Below are positions 35,957-45,561 of a stretch of DNA of 64,000 nucleotides, piece after piece. The stretch covers positions 27,491 to 91,490 of the forward strand of contig NZ_PQCF01000023.1 in assembly GCF_002964765.1 (NCBI RefSeq), read 5' to 3'. Each line of letters begins with the position of its first letter. The first letter of the stretch is position 1. Both the position numbers and the translations under genes were made by a program. The notes beneath the pieces are model-generated. The model saw only the letters and a program-made list of their open reading frames with translations. It was not told the DNA's origin and searched no databases. Origin of the DNA: Pseudoalteromonas sp. T1lg88. Lineage in GTDB: Bacteria > Pseudomonadota > Gammaproteobacteria > Enterobacterales > Alteromonadaceae.

Positions 35957-37744
35957 TTACTTAGCTAGCTTGGCTTCTGCTTTGCTTACCAGGTCAGCGG
36001 CATAGTTCATCACGTGGAAGATGTAACTTTGCTCATTGGTACCTGTTACCAAGTGCGCGCCAGGGCCTTGAGCATAAACACCCACGTCCTCACCGGCGTG
36101 CGTTTCTGAGCTCATAGGTACCAGGGCTTCCTGGTGGAAACCTGGAGATGCAGTATCGATACCGCTAAGGTCAACACGACCGGTAACGATTTCGCCGCTA
36201 TAGCTGGCGTCGGCATCGGTTTCTGCGCCCAAGTCTTTAAAGCCGTTACCATTGGTGTAACCCAAGGTAGTGTAAGGCATGTTATCGGCAGCCAGAGTTG
36301 GCTTATCACTGCCTACACCGACAACCTTACCCAGAATTGGGTTACCACGCTTAGGATAACCGGCAATGGTAAATACGTGGCTGTGGTCAGCGGTAACGAT
36401 AATCAGGGTTTCTTCGCTGTTGGTATTGTCGATAGCCGCTTGTACTGCATCGGCAAAGGCCACGGTATCATACAAGGCGTTATAAGCATTACCGGCATGG
36501 TGAGCATGGTCGATACGACCCGCTTCAACAGTCAGGAAGAAGCCTTCATTGTTATTATCAAGTACGTCGATGGCCTTAGTGGTCATCTCGGCCAGCGACG
36601 GCTCACCGGCTACGTCATTGGCACGGTCTTGCTCGTACTGCATATGTGATTCGTTGAATAAACCGAATACGCGCTCTGTGTTCGCCGGGTCAATCTTATC
36701 GAAGCCAGCCTGATCCATCACATAAGTGCCGCTTGGATAGGCTTGCTGCCATTTAGCGGTAAGGTCGATACCATCGGTACGATCACCCTCTGTGCTGCTA
36801 AGCGCATCGGCACTGTTAAATGCAGGGTCTTTAGGCAGGAAGTGACGACGACCGCCACCCATAACTACCTCGATACCGTCCACATCTACTGCGAAACGTT
36901 TTTCCAGGTTTTCCTCGAAGTTAACCAGCTGCATAGCGATATCCTGACAGCCCTCAGCCACAGCTGCGGCCGGCATATCGGATACATCTTCCCAGTTACG
37001 GTCTGCCGACTTAGCATAGGTTGCCGCCGGAGTCGCATGGGTAATACGTGCCGTTGAGATAATACCGGTAGACTTACCGGCAATTTCCGCCAGCTCTAAT
37101 GCCGTTACCAGCTCGTTACCATAAACAGAAGCACAGCTGCCGCGCTCTACCGCTTCGGCCACACCGATCACGCCGGCATCGGTTTTTACGCCCGAGGCCA
37201 TGGCGGTCATGGTACCGGCTGAGTCCGGTGTTTGTGCATCGACGTTATAAGTTTTTGAGAAACCAGAGTAAGGCATGGCTTCAAAACTAAGCTGGTGTTC
37301 TTCACCGGCCTTGTCTTCTAGCTGACCGGCAAGAATACGCGCCGCAGTCACGGTAGAAACACCCATGCCATCACCAACAAATAGGATCACGTTTTTAGCC
37401 TTGCCCGTAGTCGTTGCTAACGCTTCGCTACGTTCCTGAGCCTGACCCACCTTTTGCTGCGCATCAGTAAACCAAGGGTTGCTGGTTAAGCTTGCCAGCT
37501 CAGACGCATCCAGTGAGGTTTTAACGTCATTACAAACGGTTTTACTACCATCTACTTCGCCTTGCTCCAGCTGGCCGTTACCATTATCGTCGGCACCAAC
37601 CTGAGTCAAAACACCGCCATTGATACACTGGCTGTCACCAACCGGGATAGCGCTGTCCAGGCTTAGGGTCTTTGGCGCATCATCATCCGAGCAACCAGCT
37701 AATGCAGCCAGCACTGCTAGAGAAAGAAAACTTAACTTTTTCAT
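35957..37744 (-). CDS. phoA: Alkaline phosphatase (PhoA family), lipoprotein
   Basis: 595 residues. The signal ends in ALAGC, a lipobox, followed by a short acidic insert typical of calcium-binding-like repeats (GADDNGNGQLEQGEVDG). The catalytic domain has VGDGMGVSTVTAARI, DAQTPDSAGTMTAMASGVKT with the nucleophile Ser, GRIDHAHHAGNAYNAL and TADHSHVFTIAGY, all metal and active-site motifs of PhoA. It removes phosphate from monoesters in the periplasm. It begins 12 bases after the stop of a closely related PhoA gene, so the two form an operon that arose by tandem duplication; the other copy lacks the lipobox and the acidic insert. Confidence 0.93.
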   Translation of the reverse strand: MKKLSFLSLAVLAALAGCSDDDAPKTLSLDSAIPVGDSQCINGGVLTQVGADDNGNGQLEQGEVDGSKTVCNDVKTSLDASELASLTSNPWFTDAQQKVGQAQERSEALATTTGKAKNVILFVGDGMGVSTVTAARILAGQLEDKAGEEHQLSFEAMPYSGFSKTYNVDAQTPDSAGTMTAMASGVKTDAGVIGVAEAVERGSCASVYGNELVTALELAEIAGKSTGIISTARITHATPAATYAKSADRNWEDVSDMPAAAVAEGCQDIAMQLVNFEENLEKRFAVDVDGIEVVMGGGRRHFLPKDPAFNSADALSSTEGDRTDGIDLTAKWQQAYPSGTYVMDQAGFDKIDPANTERVFGLFNESHMQYEQDRANDVAGEPSLAEMTTKAIDVLDNNNEGFFLTVEAGRIDHAHHAGNAYNALYDTVAFADAVQAAIDNTNSEETLIIVTADHSHVFTIAGYPKRGNPILGKVVGVGSDKPTLAADNMPYTTLGYTNGNGFKDLGAETDADASYSGEIVTGRVDLSGIDTASPGFHQEALVPMSSETHAGEDVGVYAQGPGAHLVTGTNEQSYIFHVMNYAADLVSKAEAKLAK

Positions 37745-37756
37745 TTTATTAATTCC

Positions 37757-39345
37757 TTATTGCTTGGTTAACTCAAGCGCCGAATCGATAATGTGGAAAA
37801 CCACGCTTTGCTCAACAACACCCTGCGCCAAGTGTGCGCCTGGGCCCGTGGCATGCAGAGAAATATCTTCACCGGCATGAGTTTCTGAGCTTAATGGAAT
37901 TGTTGCTTCCTGGTGGAAGCCAGGAGTCGATGTGTCCATACCTGTGATATCTTGGCGGCCCGCCATAGGCGCATCGTTGTAGCTGGCGTCGGCATCGGTT
38001 TCAACGCCCAGGTCACGGAAGCCCAGACATTGGCGTAACCCAAGGTAGTGTAAGGCTTACCATCTGCGGCCAAAGTTGGCTTCTCGCTGCCTACGGCCAC
38101 AACCTGACCCAGGATAGGGTTACCACGCTTCGGATAACCGGCAATGGTAAATACATGGCTGTGGTCGGCAGTAACCAGGATAAGGGTTTCTTCCGGGTTG
38201 GTATTTTCAACCGCATGCTGTACCGCTTTGGCCAGTTCAATGGTGTCATACAGAGCATTGTAAGCATTACCGGCATGGTGGGCGTGATCGATACGACCCG
38301 ATTCTACGGTCAGGAAGAAGCCCTTGTCGTTGTTATCAAGGATATCGATAGCTTTAGCCGTCATCTCAGAAAGCGAAGGCTCACCGGCAATATCGTTTTC
38401 GCGGTCTTGCTCATACTGCATATGCGATTCATTAAACAGCGCAAACACACGCTCGGCATTATCGCTAAGGGCTTCAAAACCGGCACGATCCCAAACATAC
38501 ACACCGTTTTCGTATTGCTCTTGCCATTGCGCCGTTAAATCAAGACCATCGGTGCGGTCGCCTTCAACCGTGCTAAGGGCATCGTCACTGTTAAAAGCTT
38601 CGTCTTTAGGCAAGAAGTGGCGACGACCACCGCCCATCACGACTTCGATACCATCGACATCTGTGCCCAGGTAGCGTGCTTCTAAATTCTTTTCAAAGTT
38701 AACCAGCTGTGCGGCGATATCCTGACAACCTGCGGCAACCGCTTCTTCTGGCATGTCTGAAACATCTTCCCAGTTACGGTCGGCCGACTTGGCATAGGTT
38801 GCCGCTGGCGTTGCGTGGGTGATACGCGCAGTTGAGACAACCCCGGTGCTTAAACCACGGATCTCGGCCAGTTCCAGCGCCGTTACCAGCTCATTGCCAG
38901 CAACCGATGCGCAGTTACCGCGCTCTACATCTTCGTCAACACCGATAACACCGGCATCGGTTTTTACACCGGAAACCATGGCTGTCATGGTACCCGCCGA
39001 ATCTGGAGTCTGGGCATCGACATTATAGGTTTTCACTTGCGCCGAATACGGGAATTGCTCGAAGCTAAGGTAACCTTCTTCGCCGAGCTTGTTATTGTCT
39101 TGGCCCTGTAGAATACGTGCTGCGGTCAGGGTCGAAATGCCCATGCCGTCACCGACAAAAAGGATCACGTTTTTAGCTTTAGTTTTTTTCTCTGCAGTGG
39201 CCTGCTGTAGCTTAGTGTTCAGCTTGTCTTGGTCGGCTTGATACCACTGGCTATTGGCTTGTGCTTCTGGCAAAACAGATGCAAAAGCCTGGCTTGATAG
39301 GGCCAGAGCCACTGATGTAGCAAGGGCTAACTTTGTCACTTTCAT
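37757..39345 (-). CDS. phoA: Alkaline phosphatase (PhoA family), second copy, frameshifted near its 3' end
   Basis: From the ATG at 39345 a signal peptide (LALATSVALALSSQAFA) and the PhoA motifs FVGDGMGISTLTAARI, TPDSAGTMTAMVSG, GRIDHAHHAGNAYNAL and TADHSHVFTIAGYPKRGNP follow, strongly similar to the downstream copy. After YTTLGYAN the frame goes wrong at about 38028. The missing end (LGFRDLGVETDADASY...SSETHAGEDISLHATGPGAHL) continues in another frame to 37757. One G is missing in what should read AAT-GGT-CTG. This is a real mutation or a sequencing error. The last residues of the family carry a metal-ligand His (SSETHAGED), so the truncated product would be inactive. Confidence 0.85.
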
Positions 39346-39490
39346 GATTGGTTCCCGAGTATTGGTTAAATAGCGCAGGGTAGAGATACGCCTCTGTCGC
39401 GCTGATGCTTCAAAGCAAGGGATTTCCTTGCTGCAGCCCATACTCTAGTGAAGGAATGTTGCTAAAAAATAACTGTTTGTTGACCCTAAG

Positions 39491-39508
39491 ATGACGAGAA
39501 TATGACAG
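39491..39508 (-). promoter_or_regulatory. Candidate Pho box upstream of the PhoA operon
   Basis: On the minus strand CTGTCATATTCTCGTCAT matches the PhoB consensus CTGTCAT-N4-CTGTCAT at 12 of 14 repeat positions with the correct 11-bp period. It lies about 145 bp upstream of the first PhoA start, pointing toward it. Regulation by phosphate starvation is inferred. Confidence 0.5.
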
Positions 39509-39552
39509 AGAGAAGTCAGTAAGGCCGTCGGCTGGCGAGATTTTAGGCATAA

Positions 39553-39581
39553 AAAAACCCAAGTCTAGGACTTGGGTTTTT
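39553..39581 (-). terminator. Terminator of fusA
   Basis: A 13-bp stem (AAAAACCCAAGTC / GACTTGGGTTTTT) with a three-base loop, about 20 bases after the EF-G stop on the minus strand and also T-rich in the other direction. Confidence 0.9.
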
Positions 39582-39600
39582 CTGTAAAAAAGGCGGCTAA

Positions 39601-41688
39601 TTACTTAGCAGCTTTTTTCGCTTTTTCAGCTGCAATTACTTCGTCCGCTACGTTGCTTGGACAAGGTGAGTAGTGTGAGAACTCCATAGAGAACTGACCA
39701 CGACCTGAAGTAATAGTACGTAGGTGGCCGATGTAACCGAACATCTCAGATAGTGGTACTTCACCCTTGATGCGAACGCCCATAGCGCCTGCTTCTTGGT
39801 CTTTGATCATACCACGACGACGGTTAAGGTCACCGATTACGTCACCCACGTTGTCTTCCGGAGTGAACACGTCAACTTTCATGATTGGCTCAAGAAGCTG
39901 AGGGCCCGCTTTAGGGATAGACTGACGGAATGCGCCTTTAGCAGCGATTTCGAACGCGATGGCTGATGAGTCAACTGCGTGGAAACCACCGTCGAATAGC
40001 TCAACTTCAACGTCTAGTACTGGGAAGCCTGCAAGTACACCTTCCTGCATCATTGACGCGAAACCTTTCTCAACTGCTGGCCAGAATTCCTTAGGAACGT
40101 TACCACCAACAACTGATGAAGTGAAAGTGAAGCCTGAGTTTTGCTCACCTGGCTTGATGCGGTAGTCGATCTTACCGAACTGACCAGAACCACCAGACTG
40201 CTTCTTGTGCGTGTAGCTGTCTTCAACTTGCTGCGTGATAGTTTCACGGTAAGCAACCTGAGGCTGACCAACGATTAGGTCTACGCCGTAAGTACGCTTA
40301 AGGATATCAACTTTGATATCTAGGTGTAGCTCACCCATACCTTTAAGGATGGTTTCACCTGAATCTTCGTCGGTCTCAACTTGGAAAGAAGGATCTTCTG
40401 CAACCATTTTACCGATAGCAACACCCATCTTCTCGTTACCGCCTTTGTCCTTAGGAGCAACAGCGATTGAGATTACTGGATCAGGGAAGATCATAGCTTC
40501 AAGCGTACATTCGTGCTTAGGATCACAAAGAGTGTGACCAGTTTGAACGTTCTTCATACCTACAACAGCGATGATGTCACCGGCTTGAGCTTCGGTAAGT
40601 TCAGTACGCTCGTCCGCTTGCATCTCAACCATACGGCCGATACGCTCAGTTTTACCCGTAGCAGAGTTAAGGATGGTGTCACCCTTCTTCATGCGGCCTG
40701 AGTAAATACGGATAAAGGTAAGTGCACCGAAACGGTCGTCCATGATTTTGAACGCAAGCGCTTTTAGTGGCTCATCTGCAGAAACAGTTGCTACTTCACC
40801 AGTAGGCTCACCAGTTTCAGGATCAGTTAGCGGCTGTGGATCAACTTCTGTAGGAGCTGGTAGGTAATCTACAACAGCGTCTAGTACTAGTTGCATACCT
40901 TTGTTCTTGAACGCAGAACCACAGAAAGTCGGGAAGAAGGCTAGATCACGAGTACCTTTACGGATACATGCTTTGATCTGCTCAAGAGAAGGCATTTCAC
41001 CTTCCATGTAGGCTTCCATTAGCTCGTCGTCTTGCTCAACCGCAGTTTCGATTAGCATTTCATGGTATTCTTCAACTTTGTCTACCATGTCTGCAGGAAC
41101 GTCTTGTACTTCGTAGTTTTCAGGAAGACCTGTCTCGTCCCAAACGTATGCTTTTTTCTCAAGTACGTCAACAACACCACAGAATTGGTCTTCGATACCA
41201 ATTGGAAGTGTCATAACTAGTGGGTTAGCGCCAAGTACTTTTTCTACTTGACCAACTACGCGATAGAAATCGGCACCCATACGGTCTAGTTTGTTTACGA
41301 AGATAACACGTGCAACTTCTGATTCGTTCGCATAACGCCAGTTGGTTTCTGATTGCGGCTCAACACCACCAGAACCACAGAATACACCGATACCACCGTC
41401 TAGTACTTTAAGTGAACGGTATACTTCAACTGTGAAGTCAACGTGTCCAGGAGTGTCGATTACGTTTAGGCGGTGACCTTTCCACTCACATGTTACGGCT
41501 GCTGACTGGATTGTGATACCACGCTCTGCTTCCTGCTCCATGAAGTCGGTAGTTGACTCACCGTCATGTACTTCACCGGTTTTGTGGATCTTACCGGTAA
41601 GCTTAAGAATACGCTCAGTGGTGGTAGTTTTACCCGCATCAACGTGCGCGAAAATACCAATGTTTCTGTATTTGGATAAATCTGCCAT
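39601..41688 (-). CDS. fusA: Elongation factor G (second, FusA2-like copy)
   Basis: 695 residues from the ATG at 41688; the frame reaches 41757, but the extra residues are not family-like. GTPase motifs are [12 protein letters not shown] (G1), GITIQSA (G2), DTPGHVD (G3), [10 protein letters not shown] (G4) and GSAFKN (G5), followed by the EF-G domains II-V (GRGQFSMEF near the end). It catalyses ribosome translocation. It stands alone rather than in the rpsL-rpsG-tufA operon, and its N-terminus ([19 protein letters not shown]) is that of the second EF-G found in Vibrio and Shewanella. Codon use (GTA, ACT, CGT rich) differs from neighbours and suggests high expression. Confidence 0.93.
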   Translation of the reverse strand: MADLSKYRNIGIFAHVDAGKTTTTERILKLTGKIHKTGEVHDGESTTDFMEQEAERGITIQSAAVTCEWKGHRLNVIDTPGHVDFTVEVYRSLKVLDGGIGVFCGSGGVEPQSETNWRYANESEVARVIFVNKLDRMGADFYRVVGQVEKVLGANPLVMTLPIGIEDQFCGVVDVLEKKAYVWDETGLPENYEVQDVPADMVDKVEEYHEMLIETAVEQDDELMEAYMEGEMPSLEQIKACIRKGTRDLAFFPTFCGSAFKNKGMQLVLDAVVDYLPAPTEVDPQPLTDPETGEPTGEVATVSADEPLKALAFKIMDDRFGALTFIRIYSGRMKKGDTILNSATGKTERIGRMVEMQADERTELTEAQAGDIIAVVGMKNVQTGHTLCDPKHECTLEAMIFPDPVISIAVAPKDKGGNEKMGVAIGKMVAEDPSFQVETDEDSGETILKGMGELHLDIKVDILKRTYGVDLIVGQPQVAYRETITQQVEDSYTHKKQSGGSGQFGKIDYRIKPGEQNSGFTFTSSVVGGNVPKEFWPAVEKGFASMMQEGVLAGFPVLDVEVELFDGGFHAVDSSAIAFEIAAKGAFRQSIPKAGPQLLEPIMKVDVFTPEDNVGDVIGDLNRRRGMIKDQEAGAMGVRIKGEVPLSEMFGYIGHLRTITSGRGQFSMEFSHYSPCPSNVADEVIAAEKAKKAAK

Positions 41689-41771
41689 TTCTATACTCTG
41701 ATTGGTCGAAAAATTATTCGGCGGGAGTATATCACCTCTCGTGGCGAACATCATCATAGAAACCGCTTAAA

Positions 41772-41942
41772 ATGCAATCAAATTTAGAAAAACTAAGCGA
41801 GCGGGTCTTCGCGGATGCTGAAAATGTCGTCCGCTGCCGCACCATGATAAAAAATGAGATCGAAACTTGGTACGGCCAGTATTTTAGGAACGCGAAAAGC
41901 GAGGTAGAAGTGGTATTTCAAGCTGATATTAGCGAGATCTAG
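41772..41942 (+). CDS. Possible small protein (56 residues)
   Basis: An open frame from ATG 41772 to TAG 41940-41942, divergent from fusA. Its composition is protein-like: a charged, probably helical start (MQSNLEKLSERVFADAENVV) and a sequence ending FQADISEI. No good Shine-Dalgarno sequence and no family are seen; it lies at the edge of a tRNA-derived repeat array. Could be chance or a gene remnant. Confidence 0.25.
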   Translation: MQSNLEKLSERVFADAENVVRCRTMIKNEIETWYGQYFRNAKSEVEVVFQADISEI

Positions 41943-42010
41943 ATATGAAGGCGATACGCAGTGGTGGCGATCCTGGATGACCTAGTGAGAAATCAGAGAA
42001 AGTTTACAAG

Positions 42011-42205
42011 AAAAGTGCTTGTGGGAGCTGTGAATATTGAAGGTGAACCGACGACCAGAGGTCGATAACTATAAATTTAAAGGGAGATTAATAAGAAAAT
42101 CTACCAAGGAATTGGTTGCGGGAGCCGGATTTGAACGCGACACGCCGTGGTGGCGACCGTAGGTCGAACAATAATAAATTTGAAAACTTTAAGTGAGAAA
42201 ACACT
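42011..42205. repeat. tRNA-derived direct repeat, unit 1 (195 bp)
   Basis: The unit holds two decayed copies of the 3' part of the nearby initiator tRNA. One is TTGGTTGCGGGAGCCGGA with TTTGAAC (about 42112-42136), identical to the tRNA 3' end before it degenerates; the other is a more diverged GTGGGAGCTGTGAATATTGAA stretch with GAACCGACGACC near 42040. The block AAGAAAATCTACCAAGGAATTGG recurs exactly 195 bp further on. Confidence 0.65.
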
Positions 42206-42400
42206 AAGAGTTGGTTTCGGGTGCTGTGAACGTTGAAAGCGAACTGACGACCGGAGGTCGATAATTATAGATTCAAGGGAGAATAATAAGAAAATCTACC
42301 AAGGAATTGGTTGCGGGAGCCGGATGTGAACGCGACACGCCGTGGCGACGACCGTAGGTCGAACAATAATAAATTTGAAAACTTTAATTGAGAAATCACT
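42206..42400. repeat. tRNA-derived direct repeat, unit 2 (195 bp)
   Basis: Second unit, with a decayed GGGTGCTGTGAACGTTGAA...GAACTGACGACC segment near 42220 and TTGGTTGCGGGAGCCGGA near 42305. It leads into the first intact tRNA. The 700 bp between fusA and the tRNAs otherwise hold only a possible small ORF. Confidence 0.65.
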
Positions 42401-42406
42401 AAGAAT

Positions 42407-42483
<77 letters not shown>

Positions 42484-42532
42484 CCAGTAGACTGAAGGTT
42501 TATTTTTGACTTCTAACCGAACAAAAAGAAGT

Positions 42533-42609
<77 letters not shown>

Positions 42610-42639
42610 CCAGTAGACTTTAAAGCTTCATCATCGTCG

Positions 42640-42715
42640 GGAACCGACGACCTTCGGCTTTTAGGCTTAGCAGTCCGGCGAATGATTTATCATTCTGCTC
42701 CATCCCGCGCCTGTA
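42640..42715 (-). pseudogene. Decayed tRNA-like copy
   Basis: It begins with the initiator 5' end (GGCGCGGGATGGAGCAG) and later has GCCGAAGGTCGTCGGTTC, but the D-stem/anticodon region is replaced by GAATGATAAATCATTC and GGACTGCTAAGCC, and the acceptor 3' strand and CCA are missing. It cannot fold into a normal tRNA. Probably a damaged third copy of the array. Confidence 0.6.
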
Positions 42716-42875
42716 AATTTCGAAACTCAACCCTGTCAAAAACACACTGATTTAGCTTCTACCGCTGGTATTGAGGAGTGTCCCCTAGCCAGCGAGAGCG
42801 CCATAATATAGCAAAAGAGTGAAAATGCAAGTTTAAATGCTAAGAACGCGACTAGATGCTGCTTTTTCCACCAAT

Positions 42876-43679
42876 TCAGTCGTGGTGCGAGCGTTGATGT
42901 GGGCTGATCATCTTTTGCCATTCCCAATCGGGGTGACCCATAACTATAAAGTCGGGATTTTCGGTCGACTCCCTTTGATTATAGGTCAGAGGATTGAATT
43001 CGGCATCGGTAATACTGCCTCCAGCCTCTTCAACTATCACCTGTGAGGCGCCCGTATCCCACTCGCCTGTAGGGCCGATGCGCATAAAGCAGTCGGCCTT
43101 ACCTTCGGCAACAATGCAGGCCTTTAACGAGCAGGAGCCTAAGGGTACGGTATCAAATGTGGTGTTTAGGTATTGGCTTACCGCTTCGAGTTTTTGCCTG
43201 CGACTGACCGCAAGCGTAAGGCCGCCTGGTTGCGCCACACTAATGCGTTCTATGCCTTTAGCACTCTTTTTAAAAGCACCATGTTGGTAGGTGGCATAAT
43301 AGGTGATGTTTTTCGCCGGCCAGTGGATCACCCCTAAAACCGGGCGATTATTCTCAACCAGGGCAATATTGACGGCAAAGTCGCCGCTTTGAAGAATAAA
43401 CTCGCCGGTGCCATCCATGGGGTCCAACAACCAATAACGAGACCAGTGTTTTCTGTCCGCCAAGGGGGGAATAGGCGTTTCTTCGGACATAATGGGGATA
43501 TCGCTTGCTAATTCTTGCAGACCGGCGACCAATACCGCGTTCGCCGCAAGGTCGGCCTTAGTGACCGGCGTATCATCGGCTTTTACTTGCCTGCCAATAT
43601 CCGGCTGACGATAAATCGCCATAATTGCTAAGCCAGCCTGTTCAGCCAATTCAATGCATGGCTCTAAGAATTGTTGCAA
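42876..43679 (-). CDS. cysQ: 3'(2'),5'-bisphosphate nucleotidase
   Basis: 267 residues of the inositol-monophosphatase fold. Metal and substrate motifs are IMSEETP, LLDPMDGTGEFI (usual form DPLDGTKEF) and EWDTGASQVIVEEAGG. CysQ removes the 3' phosphate of PAP and PAPS, which prevents PAP build-up in sulfate assimilation. The frame starts with TTG at 43679 after a strong AGGAGAGGGGG Shine-Dalgarno region; no better ATG is nearby. It follows nudE by 24 bases on the same strand, the same gene order as in other gammaproteobacteria. Confidence 0.92.
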   Translation of the reverse strand: MQQFLEPCIELAEQAGLAIMAIYRQPDIGRQVKADDTPVTKADLAANAVLVAGLQELASDIPIMSEETPIPPLADRKHWSRYWLLDPMDGTGEFILQSGDFAVNIALVENNRPVLGVIHWPAKNITYYATYQHGAFKKSAKGIERISVAQPGGLTLAVSRRQKLEAVSQYLNTTFDTVPLGSCSLKACIVAEGKADCFMRIGPTGEWDTGASQVIVEEAGGSITDAEFNPLTYNQRESTENPDFIVMGHPDWEWQKMISPHQRSHHD

Positions 43680-43703
43680 TCTTACCCCCTCTCCTAAAAC
43701 TTA

Positions 43704-44255
43704 CTAGGAAGCCTTCACTAATAATAGCAAAGCGGCAACGCTTCGCGCCTCAGTAAAATCCGGTTCTGCCAACAGTTGCTGCCATTGTGATTTTGGCCAG
43801 TACACCACCTCTAAGGGTTCGGGCTCATCACCGGGTAAACGTTCGGGATAAAGTTCAGTGGCGGCAATAATGTGCATATGGGCATTAAAATAGCTTGGCG
43901 CCAATGACACCTTCTTGAGGGCCTTCAAGTTATGTGCGCCAAAGCCTACTTCTTCTTTAAGTTCACGCACCGCCGCCTGCTCAGGGCTTTCACCGGGATC
44001 GATCAAGCCTTTGGGAAAGCCCAGCTGATAATCATTGGTGCCGGCACAATACTCGCGCACCAGGATCAGCTCATCCTGCTCGGTAACCGGCACTATAAGC
44101 ACGGCTCCTCTGCCGCCGCCACGAATACGTTCATACTGGCGCTGCTCACCGTTGGAAAAACATAAATCTAAGGTTTCGACTGTGAATAAGCGGCTTTGAG
44201 CAACCACTTGCGTGTCGAGAATTTGTGGAGGAGTTGGATGCTTTTTCTGTGTCAT
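43704..44255 (-). CDS. nudE: ADP-compound hydrolase NudE (Nudix family)
   Basis: 183 residues. The Nudix box spans FPKGLIDPGESPEQAAVRELKEEVGFG (G-x5-E-x7-REL-x2-EE-x-G). The N-terminal region (LFTVETLDLCFSNGEQRQYERI) and ILVREYCAGTNDYQLGFPKG fit NudE, which hydrolyses ADP-ribose, NADH and Ap3A-like compounds with Mg2+. It is divergent from yrfG, the usual neighbour in E. coli, and followed by cysQ. Confidence 0.92.
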   Translation of the reverse strand: MTQKKHPTPPQILDTQVVAQSRLFTVETLDLCFSNGEQRQYERIRGGGRGAVLIVPVTEQDELILVREYCAGTNDYQLGFPKGLIDPGESPEQAAVRELKEEVGFGAHNLKALKKVSLAPSYFNAHMHIIAATELYPERLPGDEPEPLEVVYWPKSQWQQLLAEPDFTEARSVAALLLLVKAS

Positions 44256-44316
44256 GGCCGCGACTTTGTTATTATCACCTTAATGCTCATCATAATTGTT
44301 TTAATAGGAAAAGCCT

Positions 44317-44970
44317 ATGCCAAATTGGGCCAATATCGACACCGTGCTACTGGATATGGATGGCACTTTACTGGATCTGCATTTTGACAATCATTTTTGG
44401 CTGGAACTGATCCCCCAGGCCTATGCCAAGCGCCACCAAATAAGTCTCGTCGAAGCCCGCGATATCATAGCCCAGCGCTATGAAGAGGTGCATGGACAAC
44501 TGCAATGGTATTGCCTGGATTACTGGCAGCAGGAATTACAGCTGCCGATCATGGAGCTTAAACGCGAGATACAACACCTTATCTCCATTCGTGATGACGC
44601 TATTGTGTTTCTCAAGGCCTTAAAAGCGGCGGGTAAGGAACTGATTCTGCTCACCAATGCCCATCGCGACAGCTTAAGCTTGAAGGTGGAGATGACCGAG
44701 CTGGATCAGTATCTGGATCTGCTTATTTCCACTCATGACTATGGTGTCAGTAAGGAAGAGCAGAGCTTGTGGCAACAGGTGCAAGAGGATTTGAAATTCG
44801 ATAAGGAGCGCACCTTGTTTGTGGATGACAGTGCGGCTGTGCTGGCATCGGCCAAACGCTTTGGTATTGGCCACCTGCTGGCGGTGGCCAACCCGGATAG
44901 CAAGCAACCGAGTCGCCAGCTAGCCGGGTATGAAAATATCACCGACTATCGGGATATTTTACCTATCTAG
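44317..44970 (+). CDS. yrfG: GMP/IMP nucleotidase YrfG (HAD family)
   Basis: 217 residues. HAD motifs are DMDGTLLDL (I, catalytic Asp), LLTNAHRD (II), the Lys of GVSKEEQSLW (III) and FVDDSAAVL (IV). The sequence LHFDNHFWLELIPQAYAKRHQIS is YrfG-like. It removes the 5' phosphate of GMP and IMP. The last 141 bases of the gene are copied about 730 bp further on (see repeats). Convergent with dUTPase. SD AGGAAA precedes the ATG. Confidence 0.92.
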   Translation: MPNWANIDTVLLDMDGTLLDLHFDNHFWLELIPQAYAKRHQISLVEARDIIAQRYEEVHGQLQWYCLDYWQQELQLPIMELKREIQHLISIRDDAIVFLKALKAAGKELILLTNAHRDSLSLKVEMTELDQYLDLLISTHDYGVSKEEQSLWQQVQEDLKFDKERTLFVDDSAAVLASAKRFGIGHLLAVANPDSKQPSRQLAGYENITDYRDILPI

Positions 44971-45055
44971 GGTTACGCTGGGTAACGTTGTTGTAAGCCC
45001 TGGTAAACCAGGTGGGCAAAGTCTGGGGTTTCTGTATCCAGGCTTTTCACCACTT
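44830..45055. repeat. Direct repeat, left copy (yrfG end plus dUTPase end)
   Basis: This 226-bp segment covers the end of yrfG (to 44970) and, on the other strand, the last 83 bases of a dUTPase gene. The same sequence appears at 45562-45788 with about five differences, one an inserted G. Here the dUTPase part is an isolated fragment, because homology stops at 45055. Confidence 0.9.
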
Positions 45056-45115
45056 TGACTAGGCAGTTGTGGGTCTGGTTATGACTTGTCAGCCGAGCCC
45101 CACACATTAGACCCT

Positions 45116-45451
45116 TTAGACTTCAGGTATCCAAGGGCAGTTCACCTCTTTAACTATTTTTTCTGCCATACTTATTGTTGAAGCATATGCAACATCATCA
45201 CTTTTCAGCAGTAAATTGGATGTTTTTGAATTAGTGTAATTTACTAAAGCACATTTTAAGTGCTTCTTTACCAATTCTTGTGCATTGCTAGGCACGGGAG
45301 TATCTGTTAGTTCTTTGTAGAGAACTAAATTATTTGACACTCCCTCAAAACTAACTTTAAGTCTTTGACTCTCAGAGGTAATGTAAAGCAGCCCGACGAT
45401 AGAGAGAAAGTTAGTTAAAACGATAACGATTAAAAATTTATACATTTTCAT
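45116..45451 (-). CDS. AT-rich orphan gene, small single-pass protein
   Basis: About 111 residues. An N-terminal hydrophobic stretch (MYKFLIVIVLTNFLSIVGLLYI) is either a membrane anchor or uncleaved signal; the rest is soluble with two cysteines (HLKCALVNY, VNCPWIPEV) that could form a disulfide. It lies between two direct repeats and is richer in A+T than the flanks. No family recognised. Starts at 45451 or 45445 are possible; a longer frame to 45493 overlaps the preceding fragment. Confidence 0.55.
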   Translation of the reverse strand: MKMYKFLIVIVLTNFLSIVGLLYITSESQRLKVSFEGVSNNLVLYKELTDTPVPSNAQELVKKHLKCALVNYTNSKTSNLLLKSDDVAYASTISMAEKIVKEVNCPWIPEV

Positions 45452-45452
45452 A

Positions 45453-45560
45453 CTAATCAAACATAACCCGCCTAGGGTAATACACAATGTCACAAATCAA
45501 ACCAGGTACAAGACTTCCTGACTCTCCAGTAAATCCCCACTTACATTCTTTAACTGCTTC
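45453..45560 (-). pseudogene. C-terminal fragment of an unknown gene
   Basis: About 35 codons read EAVKECKWGFTGESG...LICDIVYYPRRVMFD and stop (TAG) a few bases before the orphan gene. The reading frame enters directly from the right-hand repeat, so its true 5' part is missing. It looks like the tail of a gene carried in with the orphan gene. Confidence 0.35.
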
Positions 45561-45561
45561 A

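Noticed and set aside
41689..41757. N-terminal extension of EF-G to 41757
   Set aside because: The 23 extra residues are unlike EF-G, whose normal N-terminus MADLSKYRN begins at 41688.
42736..42927. 63-codon frame between the tRNAs and cysQ
   Set aside because: It overlaps the end of cysQ in another frame, and has no start signal or family.
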